The notes beneath the pieces were generated by a model. The model saw only the letters and a list, made by a program, of their open reading frames with translations, was not told where the DNA came from and made no database searches. Of a stretch of 64,000 bases of DNA, positions 35,690-44,443 are shown in pieces. The stretch covers positions 868,001-932,000 of the forward strand of contig NZ_CP073343.1 of NCBI RefSeq assembly GCF_024397855.1. The letters are read 5' to 3'. The first letter of the stretch is position 1, and each line of letters begins with the position of its first letter. The position numbers and the translations under genes were made by a program. Source of the stretch: Marinomonas rhizomae (GTDB taxonomy: Bacteria; Pseudomonadota; Gammaproteobacteria; Pseudomonadales; Marinomonadaceae).

Positions 35690-37042
35690 ATTTCATCTTT
35701 GATTCCCTCGCAAGAGGACTTATGGTTTTTGCCTTTAGGTGGCACCGGCGAGATTGGCATGAACATGAACCTTTATGGTCACGATGGCCAATGGTTGATG
35801 GTCGATTGCGGTGTTTCCTTCAATGAGCCATTAACGCCTGATGATTTGCGTACGTCCGAAATAGTATGTGCCGATCCACGGTTTATCAGCGAGCAAAAAG
35901 AGCGTTTAGCAGGCATCGTTATTACACATGCCCATGAAGACCATGTGGGCGCTTTGCCTTTTTTGTGGCGGCGTTTCAAATGCCCTGTTTACACCACGGC
36001 ATTTACCGCCGAAGTGCTGCGCCGTAAGTTGGTTCAAGTGGGCTTAACTGATCAAGTACCGATTATCGAAGTGAAAGAAAATGAAACCAAAAAAATTGGC
36101 GTGTTTAATGTCAAATGGTTGGCATTAACACATTCTGTGCCTGAACCTTATGCCATGACCATCGACACACCTGCAGGAAAAATCTTTCATACAGGTGATT
36201 GGAAAATTGATAAGACTCCGATTCTTGGTGACGGTTTTTCTCCCTCCGGCTTTAAAGCCCTAGCCAAAGAAAATATTCTTGCCATGGTATGTGATTCCAC
36301 GAATGCGCTGAAGGGTGGTTTTTCGCCGTCAGAAAGCGATTGCTATCATGGCTTATTAAAAACCATCGAGGCAGAAAAGAACCGTGTCGTGGTGGGGTGT
36401 TTCAGCAGTAATGTCGCGCGCTTAGTCGCATTAGGGCAAGTGGCAAAAGAGACGGGTCGATACCTTGCCTTGATTGGAAGGTCGCTGATAAATATGGTCA
36501 GTGCTGCTCGAGTAACTGGACATTGGCCAGATGATTTACCGATTATCGATGCCGCGCATCTTGGTTATTTGCCAAGAGAAGAAGTACTGGCGGTAGTGAC
36601 TGGAAGCCAAGGGGAGCCAAGAGCGACCTTGAATCGACTCGCTGCCGATAATTGTTTTGATCTAAGTCTTGAAGCCGACGATCTAGTGATTTTCAGTTCC
36701 ATGCGTATTCCGGGCAATGAGCTAGCCATAGACAGATTAGCCGAACAATTTAAAGGTCGGAAAATCCGCACTTTGCAAGCTCATGAAACTGACTTAACCA
36801 TTCATGTGAGTGGTCATCCTTGCCGTGAAGAGCTCAAACAGCTTTATACTTGGGTACAACCACAATTGGCTATTCCGGTTCATGGCGAGCCGCAACATTT
36901 GGATGCTCACGCTGAAGTGGCGAAACTCAGTCATGTGCCAGATCAATTAATTGGTCGAAATGGCGACTTATACCAGCTAGCGCCGAACGTGAGCATTCGA
37001 CGTCAGCAAGTAAAAGTGGGGCGGATTGCGCTGCTTAGGTAA
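35690..37042 (+). CDS. RNase-J-like MBL-fold ribonuclease
   Basis: About 450 aa, a beta-CASP metallo-beta-lactamase protein of RNase J type but shorter than RNase J (~555), lacking most of the C-terminal domain. Metal site: THAHEDHVGALP, a GDWKID motif, and the HVSGH and PVHGE motifs near the end. The start is uncertain. AAGGAG (35678-35683) lies six bases before an ATT codon at 35690; TTG 35699 is 15 bases away and TTG 35663 has no site. I give 35690, with TTG 35699 as the alternative. Confidence 0.85.
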   Translation: MSSLIPSQEDLWFLPLGGTGEIGMNMNLYGHDGQWLMVDCGVSFNEPLTPDDLRTSEIVCADPRFISEQKERLAGIVITHAHEDHVGALPFLWRRFKCPVYTTAFTAEVLRRKLVQVGLTDQVPIIEVKENETKKIGVFNVKWLALTHSVPEPYAMTIDTPAGKIFHTGDWKIDKTPILGDGFSPSGFKALAKENILAMVCDSTNALKGGFSPSESDCYHGLLKTIEAEKNRVVVGCFSSNVARLVALGQVAKETGRYLALIGRSLINMVSAARVTGHWPDDLPIIDAAHLGYLPREEVLAVVTGSQGEPRATLNRLAADNCFDLSLEADDLVIFSSMRIPGNELAIDRLAEQFKGRKIRTLQAHETDLTIHVSGHPCREELKQLYTWVQPQLAIPVHGEPQHLDAHAEVAKLSHVPDQLIGRNGDLYQLAPNVSIRRQQVKVGRIALLR

Positions 37043-37067
37043 AGACAGTTAATAAAGTATATTCGTT

Positions 37068-38105
37068 CTAAAAAGTTGGAGCGAAGACACTTTTCGCTGG
37101 CTTGCCGGGGATTTCCTTGGCGAGTCTAGGCACTAAGTAGCCGGGAAGCTCTGCGGCGACTTGTCCCATCAAGCGCTGTGCGTCTTCGATAGCAATATCA
37201 AAATGCGCCGCGCCTTCTACTGGATCTAAGGTGAACATGTAGTATGGCAAAATGCCGGCATCAAACACCGCCTCGCTCAAGTTGACTTGGGCTTCTACAG
37301 AGTCGTTGACGCCTTTTAGTAAAACACCTTGGTTTAGCAGGGTGACTCCGGCTCTTTTTAGCTTATAAGCCGCCTGCGCAAGCTCTTCGTCCATTTCATT
37401 GGCATGATTAATATGCCACACCATCACGATGTCGAGACGACTCGACTTGATCCACGCCAGCATGTCGTCGCAAACGCGATCTGGAATCACCACAGGCAAT
37501 CGTGAGTGAATGCGTAGACGTTTTATTTGCGGCAAGGCATCAAGTTTACGGACTTTATCAGCGAGCAAGCTATCTTTCATCATCAAAGGGTCGCCGCCAC
37601 TCAAGATTACTTCGTTAACTTCTGGATGATCGTGCAAATAATCAATCACTGACTGCCATTCAGCTTGTGCCAGTTGATTGTCACCATAAGGAAAATGACG
37701 ACGGAAGCAGTAACGACAATTTACCGCGCAGGTACCAGTGGTAATGACGAGCAATCGTCGTTTGTATTTATGCACGATGGCTTTTTGTGGATTGTGGTCG
37801 GCTTCTTCTAGTGGGTCTTTTGTGTAACCTGCGACTTTCTGCATTTCTGAGATGCTGGGTAAGACTTGCAACAGCAGCGGATCGTTTGGATTGCCATATT
37901 CAATGCGAGACAAATAAGGCCGAGGTACCAATAATTTGAAGCTGTCATGTGCTTCTTTGCCTTGTTGAGCTAGGCTTTTCGGTAGGCCTAAATGCTCAAT
38001 CAATTCCGGCAATGAGGTTAGGGCCTTTGACAGGTGCTGCGACCAGCTTAAATTGTTCTTAGTTTGAATAGGGATCACGTCAAATATCTGCAAAATTGTG
38101 TTCAT
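37068..38105 (-). CDS. epmB: EF-P beta-lysylation enzyme EpmB
   Basis: A 345-residue radical-SAM lysine 2,3-aminomutase. The cluster motif is C126-x3-C130-x2-C133 (CAVNCRYC) and the enzyme converts alpha-lysine to (R)-beta-lysine for attachment to elongation factor P. It retains the KamA-type PLP region but lacks the long C-terminal oligomerisation tail, as EpmB does. It is divergent from efp with a 187-bp shared spacer. EpmA, its partner, is encoded about 9 kb away in the same window. Confidence 0.95.
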   Translation of the reverse strand: MNTILQIFDVIPIQTKNNLSWSQHLSKALTSLPELIEHLGLPKSLAQQGKEAHDSFKLLVPRPYLSRIEYGNPNDPLLLQVLPSISEMQKVAGYTKDPLEEADHNPQKAIVHKYKRRLLVITTGTCAVNCRYCFRRHFPYGDNQLAQAEWQSVIDYLHDHPEVNEVILSGGDPLMMKDSLLADKVRKLDALPQIKRLRIHSRLPVVIPDRVCDDMLAWIKSSRLDIVMVWHINHANEMDEELAQAAYKLKRAGVTLLNQGVLLKGVNDSVEAQVNLSEAVFDAGILPYYMFTLDPVEGAAHFDIAIEDAQRLMGQVAAELPGYLVPRLAKEIPGKPAKSVFAPTF

Positions 38106-38292
38106 TTAGGTTATGATTGCGCCAACTTATTTGGGCCGATTCGGCCAATGGCTCTTCGAGATCTTTGCAAACGCTCTTTTTATTTGCCTATTTAGCGGTC
38201 CTAAATGGCATAAAAAGAAGTTCGCAGAGATCTTGAGACTGACATGATACGCCAGTCAGAGCCTTTTCTCTAAAAATATACTGTGAGGATGT

Positions 38293-38868
38293 ATGGCTAA
38301 TATTTCTACCAGCGATATGCGCAACGGCGCGAAAGTAATGGTTGACGGTGATCCATGTGCGATTATCGATAACGAACACGTTAAACCAGGTAAAGGCCAA
38401 GCCTTTAACCGCTTGAAGTTGCGTAACTTACGCTCTGGTCGAGTTTGGGAACGTACTTTTAAATCAGGTGATACGCTTGAATCTGCTGATGTGATGGACA
38501 CCGATATGGAGTATTTGTACACCGACGGTGAGTTCTGGCACTTCATGGCAGTAGACGGTTCTTTTGAACAACATGCTGCTGATGAAACCGCAGTTGGCGA
38601 CACAGTAAAATGGTTAAAAGAGCAAGAGAAATACGTTGTTACTCTTTATAACGGTGCTCCATTGGCTGTTGCTGCACCTAACTTCATTGAACTTGAAGTG
38701 AAAGACACTGATCCAGGTGTAAAAGGCGATACGGCTAACGGCGGTTCTAAACCTGCGTACTTGGTAACAGGTGCTATGGTTCGTGTTCCTCTGTTCATCA
38801 ACATTGGCGAAGTTCTACGTGTTGATACTCGTACTGGCGAATACGTTTCTCGCGCAACAGGTAAATAA
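38293..38868 (+). CDS. efp: Elongation factor P
   Basis: A 191-residue EF-P, which relieves ribosome stalling at polyproline stretches. The modified lysine is K34 in the loop [10 protein letters not shown], the form that is beta-lysylated by EpmAB rather than rhamnosylated arginine. Three-domain length and the C-terminal [17 protein letters not shown] sequence are standard. A GAGGA site precedes the ATG. Confidence 0.98.
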   Translation: MANISTSDMRNGAKVMVDGDPCAIIDNEHVKPGKGQAFNRLKLRNLRSGRVWERTFKSGDTLESADVMDTDMEYLYTDGEFWHFMAVDGSFEQHAADETAVGDTVKWLKEQEKYVVTLYNGAPLAVAAPNFIELEVKDTDPGVKGDTANGGSKPAYLVTGAMVRVPLFINIGEVLRVDTRTGEYVSRATGK

Positions 38869-38891
38869 TTCCTAGCTTAGCGTGATGAATG

Positions 38892-38929
38892 AAAAAAAGC
38901 CCCGATAGGAAACTATCGGGGCTTTTTTT
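38892..38929 (+). terminator. Strong efp terminator
   Basis: GCCCCGATAG and CTATCGGGGC form a perfect 10-bp stem over a GAAA tetraloop (38909-38912), flanked by seven A and seven T. It will also act on the opposite strand for the HxlR gene. Confidence 0.95.
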
Positions 38930-38952
38930 GTCTATAAACGGCTGTTTTTTCA

Positions 38953-39363
38953 TCAAACGGCATTCTGTTTAAATTCTACTCGTGCGGCACGAATGGCATC
39001 ATGATTGGCGTCAGCCCACTTGGTTAATTGTTGTAATGGCTCAAGCAGCGAGTGACCAAGAGCAGTTAATTTGTATTCCACACTTGGTGGCACCGTTGGG
39101 TAAACATGGCGACTGATAAAACCATCATGCTGTAAATCTCGTAATGTTTGGGTCAGCATGCGTTGTGAAATATCGGGAACTGCGCGACGTAATGCGCTAA
39201 ATCGGTGGGCTTCGCTTGCTAGCGTCAGAAGTAGCAACATACTCCATTTGCCTCCAATCCTATCTAACACGTCGCGAATTGGACAAGCTTCAAATGCTTT
39301 TGTGTTCTGTTTATTATGCAGTGGCGTTATTGACTCAGGGTTTGTTTGATCTGAATTGTCCAT
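38953..39363 (-). CDS. HxlR-family transcriptional regulator
   Basis: A 136-residue winged-helix regulator ([68 protein letters not shown]). Family members sense quinones, aldehydes or other reactive compounds through a conserved N-terminal cysteine; here it is C27 in ACPIRDVL. It is divergent from the SnoaL-like gene over a spacer with an inverted repeat, so it probably controls that gene and perhaps the DoxX and SDR genes. Confidence 0.92.
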   Translation of the reverse strand: MDNSDQTNPESITPLHNKQNTKAFEACPIRDVLDRIGGKWSMLLLLTLASEAHRFSALRRAVPDISQRMLTQTLRDLQHDGFISRHVYPTVPPSVEYKLTALGHSLLEPLQQLTKWADANHDAIRAARVEFKQNAV

Positions 39364-39420
39364 TAGGTAGTTACCTCTATGTTACTTACTACTTAAAAAC
39401 TGCCTTATTTACAATGGCTC

Positions 39421-39461
39421 ATTAGTCTCTAATATATATCTAGTATTTTAAATAGACTAAT
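39421..39461. promoter_or_regulatory. Inverted repeat in the HxlR/SnoaL spacer
   Basis: ATTAGTCT (39421-39428) and AGACTAAT (39454-39461) are perfect complements separated by 25 bases. The pair spans the upstream region of the SnoaL-like gene and is a candidate HxlR operator. Confidence 0.45.
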
Positions 39462-39494
39462 AAAGAGTAACGATTTTATGCAGGAGATAACCTT

Positions 39495-40019
39495 ATGAAA
39501 AGAGTCTTTTTGGCGGCTTTCCTGGCTGCTGTGACAAATATTCCAGTGTACGCTGAACAATCTGCCGCCATTTCCCCTGCTACTCCTGTCGTGGCTAGAG
39601 CCGATGCGGATGCTTTGTTTGTCAGTGATGACCCAAAACTGCATGCGAATAAACAGGTAGTTTATAATATTCTGAAAGTGTTATTAGAAGCGAATCAGTG
39701 GGATAGGGCGTCAGAATTTATTGCCAAAGATTATATTCAACATAACCCAAATGCGGCGAATGGGCGTGATGCCGTTGTGTATTTTTTCACTGAAATACTC
39801 AAAACTAAGCCTAAGCCCGTTGCAGATAAGTTGAATTGGCCAGTAGCAGAAGTGATGGCTGAAGGTGATCTAGTTACCGTGATCACACCTCGTAAGGTAA
39901 AAACTGAAAAGGGTACTTACACCACCGCTTGGTTTGATACTTGGCGTATAAAAGATGGCAAAGCGATGGAGCATTGGGATTCTTCATTGATGAATGAAAA
40001 CCCAGACTTGAGTCCATAA
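39495..40019 (+). CDS. Exported SnoaL/NTF2-like protein
   Basis: A 174-residue protein with a signal peptide (MKRVFLAAFLAAVTNIPVYA) and a SnoaL-like NTF2 fold (QWDRASEFIAKDYIQHNPNAANGRDAVVYFF, WFDTWRIKDGKAMEHWDSS). Such proteins are small barrels with diverse or unknown roles; periplasmic. It is divergent from the HxlR gene. The start has AGGAGATAACC upstream. Confidence 0.85.
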   Translation: MKRVFLAAFLAAVTNIPVYAEQSAAISPATPVVARADADALFVSDDPKLHANKQVVYNILKVLLEANQWDRASEFIAKDYIQHNPNAANGRDAVVYFFTEILKTKPKPVADKLNWPVAEVMAEGDLVTVITPRKVKTEKGTYTTAWFDTWRIKDGKAMEHWDSSLMNENPDLSP

Positions 40020-40075
40020 CCCCAGGTAGTCCTATTCGCATTTCCCTTTTTCTTGATCTGATTTTCATAACGTAT

Positions 40076-40111
40076 AAAAAGCCTCGATACCTTTCAGTAT
40101 CGAGGCTTTTT
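40076..40111. terminator. Bidirectional terminator
   Basis: AAAAAGCCTCGATAC pairs with GTATCGAGGCTTTTT over a 6-base loop, between the convergent SnoaL-like and DoxX genes. Confidence 0.92.
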
Positions 40112-40133
40112 ACATTGCTTTTAGAAAGGGTAA

Positions 40134-40571
40134 CTATTTAGCTGAAAGCGCTTTATCAACAGAGTAAGAGCCTGCGCCGCTGAATACCAAAGAAACAGCA
40201 ACAACCAAAAGCGTTAGAGCGTATTCGTAGCCGTTGTTTGCCATGAATAAACCGTTTGAAATATGCACAGCTATGATTGCCATTAGCATAGTGAAGGCAA
40301 TCACCGCAGAGGCTGGGCGAACTAATAAACCGATTACTAGCGCAGCACCACCAAAGAATTCTGCACTGCCAGCCAAAAGCGCCATCAAATAACCAGGCTC
40401 AAGACCAAGAGACGCCATGAACTGACCTGTCCCTTCAAGACCGTAACCGCCAAACATAGCGAACAGCTTTTGTGCGCCATGAGCCATTAGAATGAGACCG
40501 ACTGGAATACGCAAAATTGTGCTAGCAATACCAGATGTCGTGTTTGTGATGTTTTGAATGAAAGATGCCAT
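40134..40571 (-). CDS. DoxX-family membrane protein
   Basis: A 145-residue DoxX-type protein with four hydrophobic segments and the family motifs RIPVGLILMAHGAQKLF and GLLVRPASAVIAFTMLMAI. DoxX proteins sit in the inner membrane and are linked to thiosulfate or quinone-related redox and oxidative stress, but the activity is not established. It lies next to an HxlR-controlled region, a common pairing. Confidence 0.9.
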   Translation of the reverse strand: MASFIQNITNTTSGIASTILRIPVGLILMAHGAQKLFAMFGGYGLEGTGQFMASLGLEPGYLMALLAGSAEFFGGAALVIGLLVRPASAVIAFTMLMAIIAVHISNGLFMANNGYEYALTLLVVAVSLVFSGAGSYSVDKALSAK

Positions 40572-40792
40572 TTTTTACTTACCTTACTGTTAGGGGGAGG
40601 TTCTATTTAAGTGATAGGTACTATATATAAAAAAAAGAAATAGAGTAACGGAGTTTTTTGAGGTAAATGATCAATAAAATTGAACATTGCCTGAAACACC
40701 CACTTGAAAGTGGTTTTATTGGGAAATCTCCCTATTTGGTTTAGTTATAAGCAAAAAAGTAGCAGAATTTTTTATCATGAGAGTGGTAGCGT

Positions 40793-40816
40793 GTTGTTAT
40801 TACTATTAATAACAAC
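40793..40816. promoter_or_regulatory. Inverted repeat just upstream of the SDR gene
   Basis: GTTGTTATTA and TAATAACAAC are perfect 10-bp arms around CTAT, ending 13 bases before the ATG at 40830. It could be a repressor operator or an RNA hairpin covering the leader. No ribosome site is obvious after it. Confidence 0.5.
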
Positions 40817-40829
40817 AAGCAGAATAAAC

Positions 40830-41558
40830 ATGTCTAAAGCATTAATCGGAAAAGTCGCCGTTGTCACCGGTGGCGCATCAGGAATTGGGTTGGCAAGTGT
40901 TGAAGGCATGATAGCCGAAGGGGCTAGAGTCGTCATCGTTGACCGCGACGAAAAGGCACTTCAAGCGTTGCAGGACAAGCATGGCGATTCAGTCATGACC
41001 CTTGCGGTAGATTTGCTGGACCCTGTGGCTTGTTCCGCCATGGTTCCACGGATTTTAGAAAAAGCCGAAGTGATCGATATTTTTCACGCGAATGCAGGCT
41101 TGTATGTGGGCGGTGATCTAGTGGATGCCGATAACGACGCCATAGATCGAATGTTGAATCTGAATATCAACGTGGTCATTAAAAACGTACGTGATGTTTT
41201 GCCGCATATGATTGAACGAGGCGTGGGTGATATTTTAATCACCAGTTCGTTAGCGGGACACTTCCCGACGCCTTGGGAGCCGGTTTACGCTTCGTCAAAG
41301 TGGGCGATGAATTGTTTTGTTCAAACCGTTCGTAGACAAGTCAGCAAGCATGGCATTCGTGTTGGTTCTGTATCGCCAGGTCCAGTGATTACCTCTTTAT
41401 TATCTGATTGGCCCGCTGACAAACTGGCAGAAGCCAAGGAGAAAGGCAGCTTGATGGAAGCCAGCGATGTGGCTGACGCTCTCATCTTCATGCTAACGCG
41501 CCCTCGTCACGTGACGATTCGAGATGTGGTGATGTTGCCGTCGCAGTTTGACCTATAG
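40830..41558 (+). CDS. Short-chain dehydrogenase/reductase
   Basis: About 242 aa. Cofactor motif TGGASGIG, N-A-G motif in HANAGLY, catalytic SSLAGH and YASSK. An aspartate after strand two (VIVDRDE) points to NAD(H). The sequence style resembles ribitol/sorbitol-type SDRs, but the substrate is unknown. I use ATG 40830 because the family N-terminus (LIGKVAVVTGG) begins just after it; the longer frame from 40704 has an unrelated leader and crosses the inverted repeat. Confidence 0.88.
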   Translation: MSKALIGKVAVVTGGASGIGLASVEGMIAEGARVVIVDRDEKALQALQDKHGDSVMTLAVDLLDPVACSAMVPRILEKAEVIDIFHANAGLYVGGDLVDADNDAIDRMLNLNINVVIKNVRDVLPHMIERGVGDILITSSLAGHFPTPWEPVYASSKWAMNCFVQTVRRQVSKHGIRVGSVSPGPVITSLLSDWPADKLAEAKEKGSLMEASDVADALIFMLTRPRHVTIRDVVMLPSQFDL

Positions 41559-41566
41559 CTAGAAGC

Positions 41567-41601
41567 CTTTGCACGACTACTTGGTTCGTGCAAAGTTTTT
41601 T
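41567..41601 (+). terminator. Terminator of the SDR gene
   Basis: CTTTGCACGA pairs perfectly with TCGTGCAAAG over a 9-base loop, followed by six T. Confidence 0.9.
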
Positions 41602-41615
41602 CTATATGAGAGCCG

Positions 41616-42608
41616 TTATAGCTTAACGATCAACTTGCCAGTATTTTTACCTTCAAACAATAAGTTAATACCGCTGGTTGCACTTTCGATACCTTCAATG
41701 ACGTGGGCACGATATTTCAACTCGCCTTTTCCTAGCATGGCGCCTAGCGCCTGACCGTACTCTTGAATACGATGGAAATGATCTGGCATGGTGAAGCCTT
41801 GGATGGTTAAGCGACGTTTGATGATACCAACCCAGCTTGGCCCCGGTGCTGGCTCGGCTTTTTGGTAGTCAGCGATGAGACCACAAACAGAGATACGACC
41901 ATGAGGATTCATGCGTTCAAAGATCGGGCCTTGTGCCACGCCGCCCGTATTTTCAAAGAAAAGATCGATGCCGTTCGGTGTGGCATTTGTCAATTGCTCA
42001 ACAAAGTCTGCGTCTTTGTAATTAATCGCGTGATCGAAGCCCAACTCTTTGGTAAGCCATTGGCATTTTTCATCCGAACCTGCGACACCAATCACGGTTA
42101 AACCAAGATTTTTAGCCATTTGACCAACAAGTGAGCCGACAGAACCCGCTGCGGCAGTGACGATAAGTGTTTGACCTGCTTCGGGTTTAAGTACTTCAAA
42201 CACACCGTGATAAGCGGTAATGCCAGGCAAGGCAATCACAGAAAGAATCGCTTCAGCGGGTAATTCTTTTGGGATCACATTCAAGCCATTACCATCACTG
42301 ATCGCATACTCAGTTAGACCCATAAGCCCCATAACGCGAGTGCCGACAGGGAATTTCTCATTGTTGGATTCAACCACTTCACCAATGCCACTGGCGCGCA
42401 TAGTGTCGCCTAGTTTTACTGGCGGAATGTAGCTGTTTTCGTCAGGGCTCATCCAACCTCGCATGGCAGGGTCTAAAGACAAGTGAGAGAGTTTTACCAG
42501 TACCTCACCTCCTGCTGGCGTGGGAATATCTTGGCTCACAATATTGAAGGCATCTTCGGTGATTTCTAGAGTGGGGCGTTTAACCAATTTTACAGAGCGA
42601 TAAGACAT
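41616..42608 (-). CDS. NADP-dependent MDR oxidoreductase (CurA/leukotriene dehydrogenase-like)
   Basis: A 330-residue zinc-independent medium-chain reductase. Cofactor motif AAAGSVGS near 150; family landmarks LSLDPAMRGWM and LFFENTGG are present, and the zinc-ligand cysteines of alcohol dehydrogenases are absent. Enzymes of this group reduce alpha,beta-unsaturated ketones or curcumin-like enones with NADPH. Convergent with the SDR gene. Confidence 0.9.
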   Translation of the reverse strand: MSYRSVKLVKRPTLEITEDAFNIVSQDIPTPAGGEVLVKLSHLSLDPAMRGWMSPDENSYIPPVKLGDTMRASGIGEVVESNNEKFPVGTRVMGLMGLTEYAISDGNGLNVIPKELPAEAILSVIALPGITAYHGVFEVLKPEAGQTLIVTAAAGSVGSLVGQMAKNLGLTVIGVAGSDEKCQWLTKELGFDHAINYKDADFVEQLTNATPNGIDLFFENTGGVAQGPIFERMNPHGRISVCGLIADYQKAEPAPGPSWVGIIKRRLTIQGFTMPDHFHRIQEYGQALGAMLGKGELKYRAHVIEGIESATSGINLLFEGKNTGKLIVKL

Positions 42609-42720
42609 AGCAAATATTCCTCTTTATGTTTCTCTTAAAACTTACCTACAGAGTTTGGGGCGCTTTTATTGATCTAAAGGTTAGGATTAAAGGAGTAAAG
42701 GTGCAAACGCTCCAATCTAG

Positions 42721-44145
42721 TTACGCCTCTGCCTTCATCAAATCATTGATTATCTTGCACAAGCTGATCAATTGTTGATAAGTACTGTATTTATCCCCAG
42801 TATTTTCTAGCGGCCAACCGCAGTTAATGCGGAAGCAATCGTGATAGAAGTCGTGGGTGCTGAAACAAGCGCCGCTGCGGATGTCGATGCCTTGTTTATT
42901 GGCTTCTTTTTCAAGCTGTACCGCATTTAAACTGGGGATTTGCACCCAAAGCACAATCCCACCTTGTGGCGCACTGATTTTCGCTGTGGCGGGTAAGTGT
43001 TCGATCAAAAATTGTTGATAACGATGGATGTGTTGATTCAATACCGTACGTATTTTATTCACATGAGAGCGATATTCCCCCGTGTTAATAAACTCTGCCA
43101 TGCAAGACTGTATAAGTCCGTTTACCCCAAAGCTGGTTAAGGCATGTTGGTTCAGATAAGACGTTAAATATCTACCAGGAACACACCAGCCAAGTCGCAG
43201 TCCTGCAGCTAATGTTTTTGAAAAAGAGCCACACCAAATCACGTAACCCTCTTTGTCCCAATATTTGGCTGGCAGTGCTTGTTGTTTCTGGTGACCTAAT
43301 TCGAAATAGACGTCGTCTTCTATCATGGGAATTTGGTATTGAGCTGCGAGTTTGGCGAGAGCTTGTTTTTGCTCAATTGGCAATGTCATTCCTGTTGGGT
43401 TCATATTTGATGTGCTAAACAGTGACGCTTTAATTAGGCCTTGTTGCAATAAGGTCTCCAGATGGCCTAAATCCAAGCCTTGATCGCTGATAGGAATTTC
43501 AATCACTTTACGAGATAGGGCGCTGAGTAGATCGAGCAAACCACTGAAGCAAGGGGAGCTAATCGCAATGGTGTCGCCTTCTTTGGTCACGCTTTCTATC
43601 GCTAGTCTTACTGCATCGATACAGCCATTGCTGATAACAAAGTCGGCTGCTGAAAAGGCTAGGTTATAGTGGCGTAGATGTTCCGCAAGTGCTTTTCTAA
43701 GGCCTTGATCACCTTGTGTTTCAGGGTATTGAAATAGGTGTTTTTCTGCTCGTTGAGTGACGCGCTTAATGCTGCGTTGTAGGGCATTACTTGGTTGTAA
43801 TTCTGGCGCAATCATTGAGGTGCCAAGCGGACTAAAAAGCGCCGAGGCAGGGTTATAGCCATTTAATGGCGCGAAGCGTTTTGGATCTCGTTGTTCAATA
43901 CTTTTGATGTCTAGGCTTGGGAAGGCCGTACTTTCGAGTTGATTAGCTACAAAATAACCGGATTGCGGTTGGGCATAAATCCAACCTGTTTGCTGCAGGT
44001 AATCGTAGGTTTTGGTTGCCGTGGTCATGCTGACTTGATGTTGCTTCGCCATGGTCCGTAACGCTGGCAAACGGCTTTCCGCAGGCAGTCTTTGCGCTTG
44101 AATGTCGTCGATATAATGCTGAGCAAGTGTCTCGTAAAGCGCCAT
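42721..44145 (-). CDS. MocR-type regulator (GntR HTH plus aminotransferase domain)
   Basis: A 474-residue fusion of an N-terminal GntR winged helix (about 1-75, LPALRTMAKQHQVSMTTATKTYDYLQQTGWIYAQPQSGYFV) and a type I aminotransferase fold. The PLP lysine is in SGSFSKT-like sequence WCGSFSKTLAAGLRLGW. MocR proteins regulate vitamin B6, GABA or amino acid genes through direct-repeat operators. It is divergent from two predicted exporters across a repeat-bearing spacer, so it likely controls them. Confidence 0.92.
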   Translation of the reverse strand: MALYETLAQHYIDDIQAQRLPAESRLPALRTMAKQHQVSMTTATKTYDYLQQTGWIYAQPQSGYFVANQLESTAFPSLDIKSIEQRDPKRFAPLNGYNPASALFSPLGTSMIAPELQPSNALQRSIKRVTQRAEKHLFQYPETQGDQGLRKALAEHLRHYNLAFSAADFVISNGCIDAVRLAIESVTKEGDTIAISSPCFSGLLDLLSALSRKVIEIPISDQGLDLGHLETLLQQGLIKASLFSTSNMNPTGMTLPIEQKQALAKLAAQYQIPMIEDDVYFELGHQKQQALPAKYWDKEGYVIWCGSFSKTLAAGLRLGWCVPGRYLTSYLNQHALTSFGVNGLIQSCMAEFINTGEYRSHVNKIRTVLNQHIHRYQQFLIEHLPATAKISAPQGGIVLWVQIPSLNAVQLEKEANKQGIDIRSGACFSTHDFYHDCFRINCGWPLENTGDKYSTYQQLISLCKIINDLMKAEA

Positions 44146-44247
44146 AACCTCTCCAAAAATATTTCTTTTCTCTAAATTGTACTCTTATTTTTATTAAAAA
44201 TTGAATCTGTGTTCTTTTTTGTTTTTTAGTGATACTGGGGGCCAATG

Positions 44248-44373
44248 TTGAGTCAGTGTGGCGCTTCCTCTCGAAACTAACGCCTACCTCAGGAATCACC
44301 ACACTGTCTCAACAATCGAGTTCGTTGTGGTACTGAAAAGCCATGTTTCTTTTTGAAACTAGCGTCTACCTCA
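44248..44373. repeat. Inverted and direct repeats in the MocR/exporter spacer
   Basis: Inverted arms 44248-44261 (TTGAGTCAGTGTGG) and 44299-44312 match at 13 of 14 positions. A 19-base direct repeat occurs at 44273-44291 and 44355-44373 (GAAACTAACGCCTACCTCA and GAAACTAGCGTCTACCTCA; 17 of 19 identical), start to start 82 bp. The first copy lies in the loop of the inverted repeat. MocR regulators are known to bind direct repeats. Confidence 0.75.
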
Positions 44374-44443
44374 TCGAAACACCGCGTGTAATTGAGCGCC
44401 TTCGTTATTGTTTACAACAGATTTTATTTACTAGGAACGAATA

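Noticed and set aside
40704..40829. N-terminal extension of the SDR gene
   Set aside because: The added 42 residues are low-complexity, cross an inverted repeat and do not resemble an SDR start.
41569..41754. Small open frame after the SDR terminator
   Set aside because: It lies largely opposite the CurA-like reductase and starts inside the terminator hairpin.
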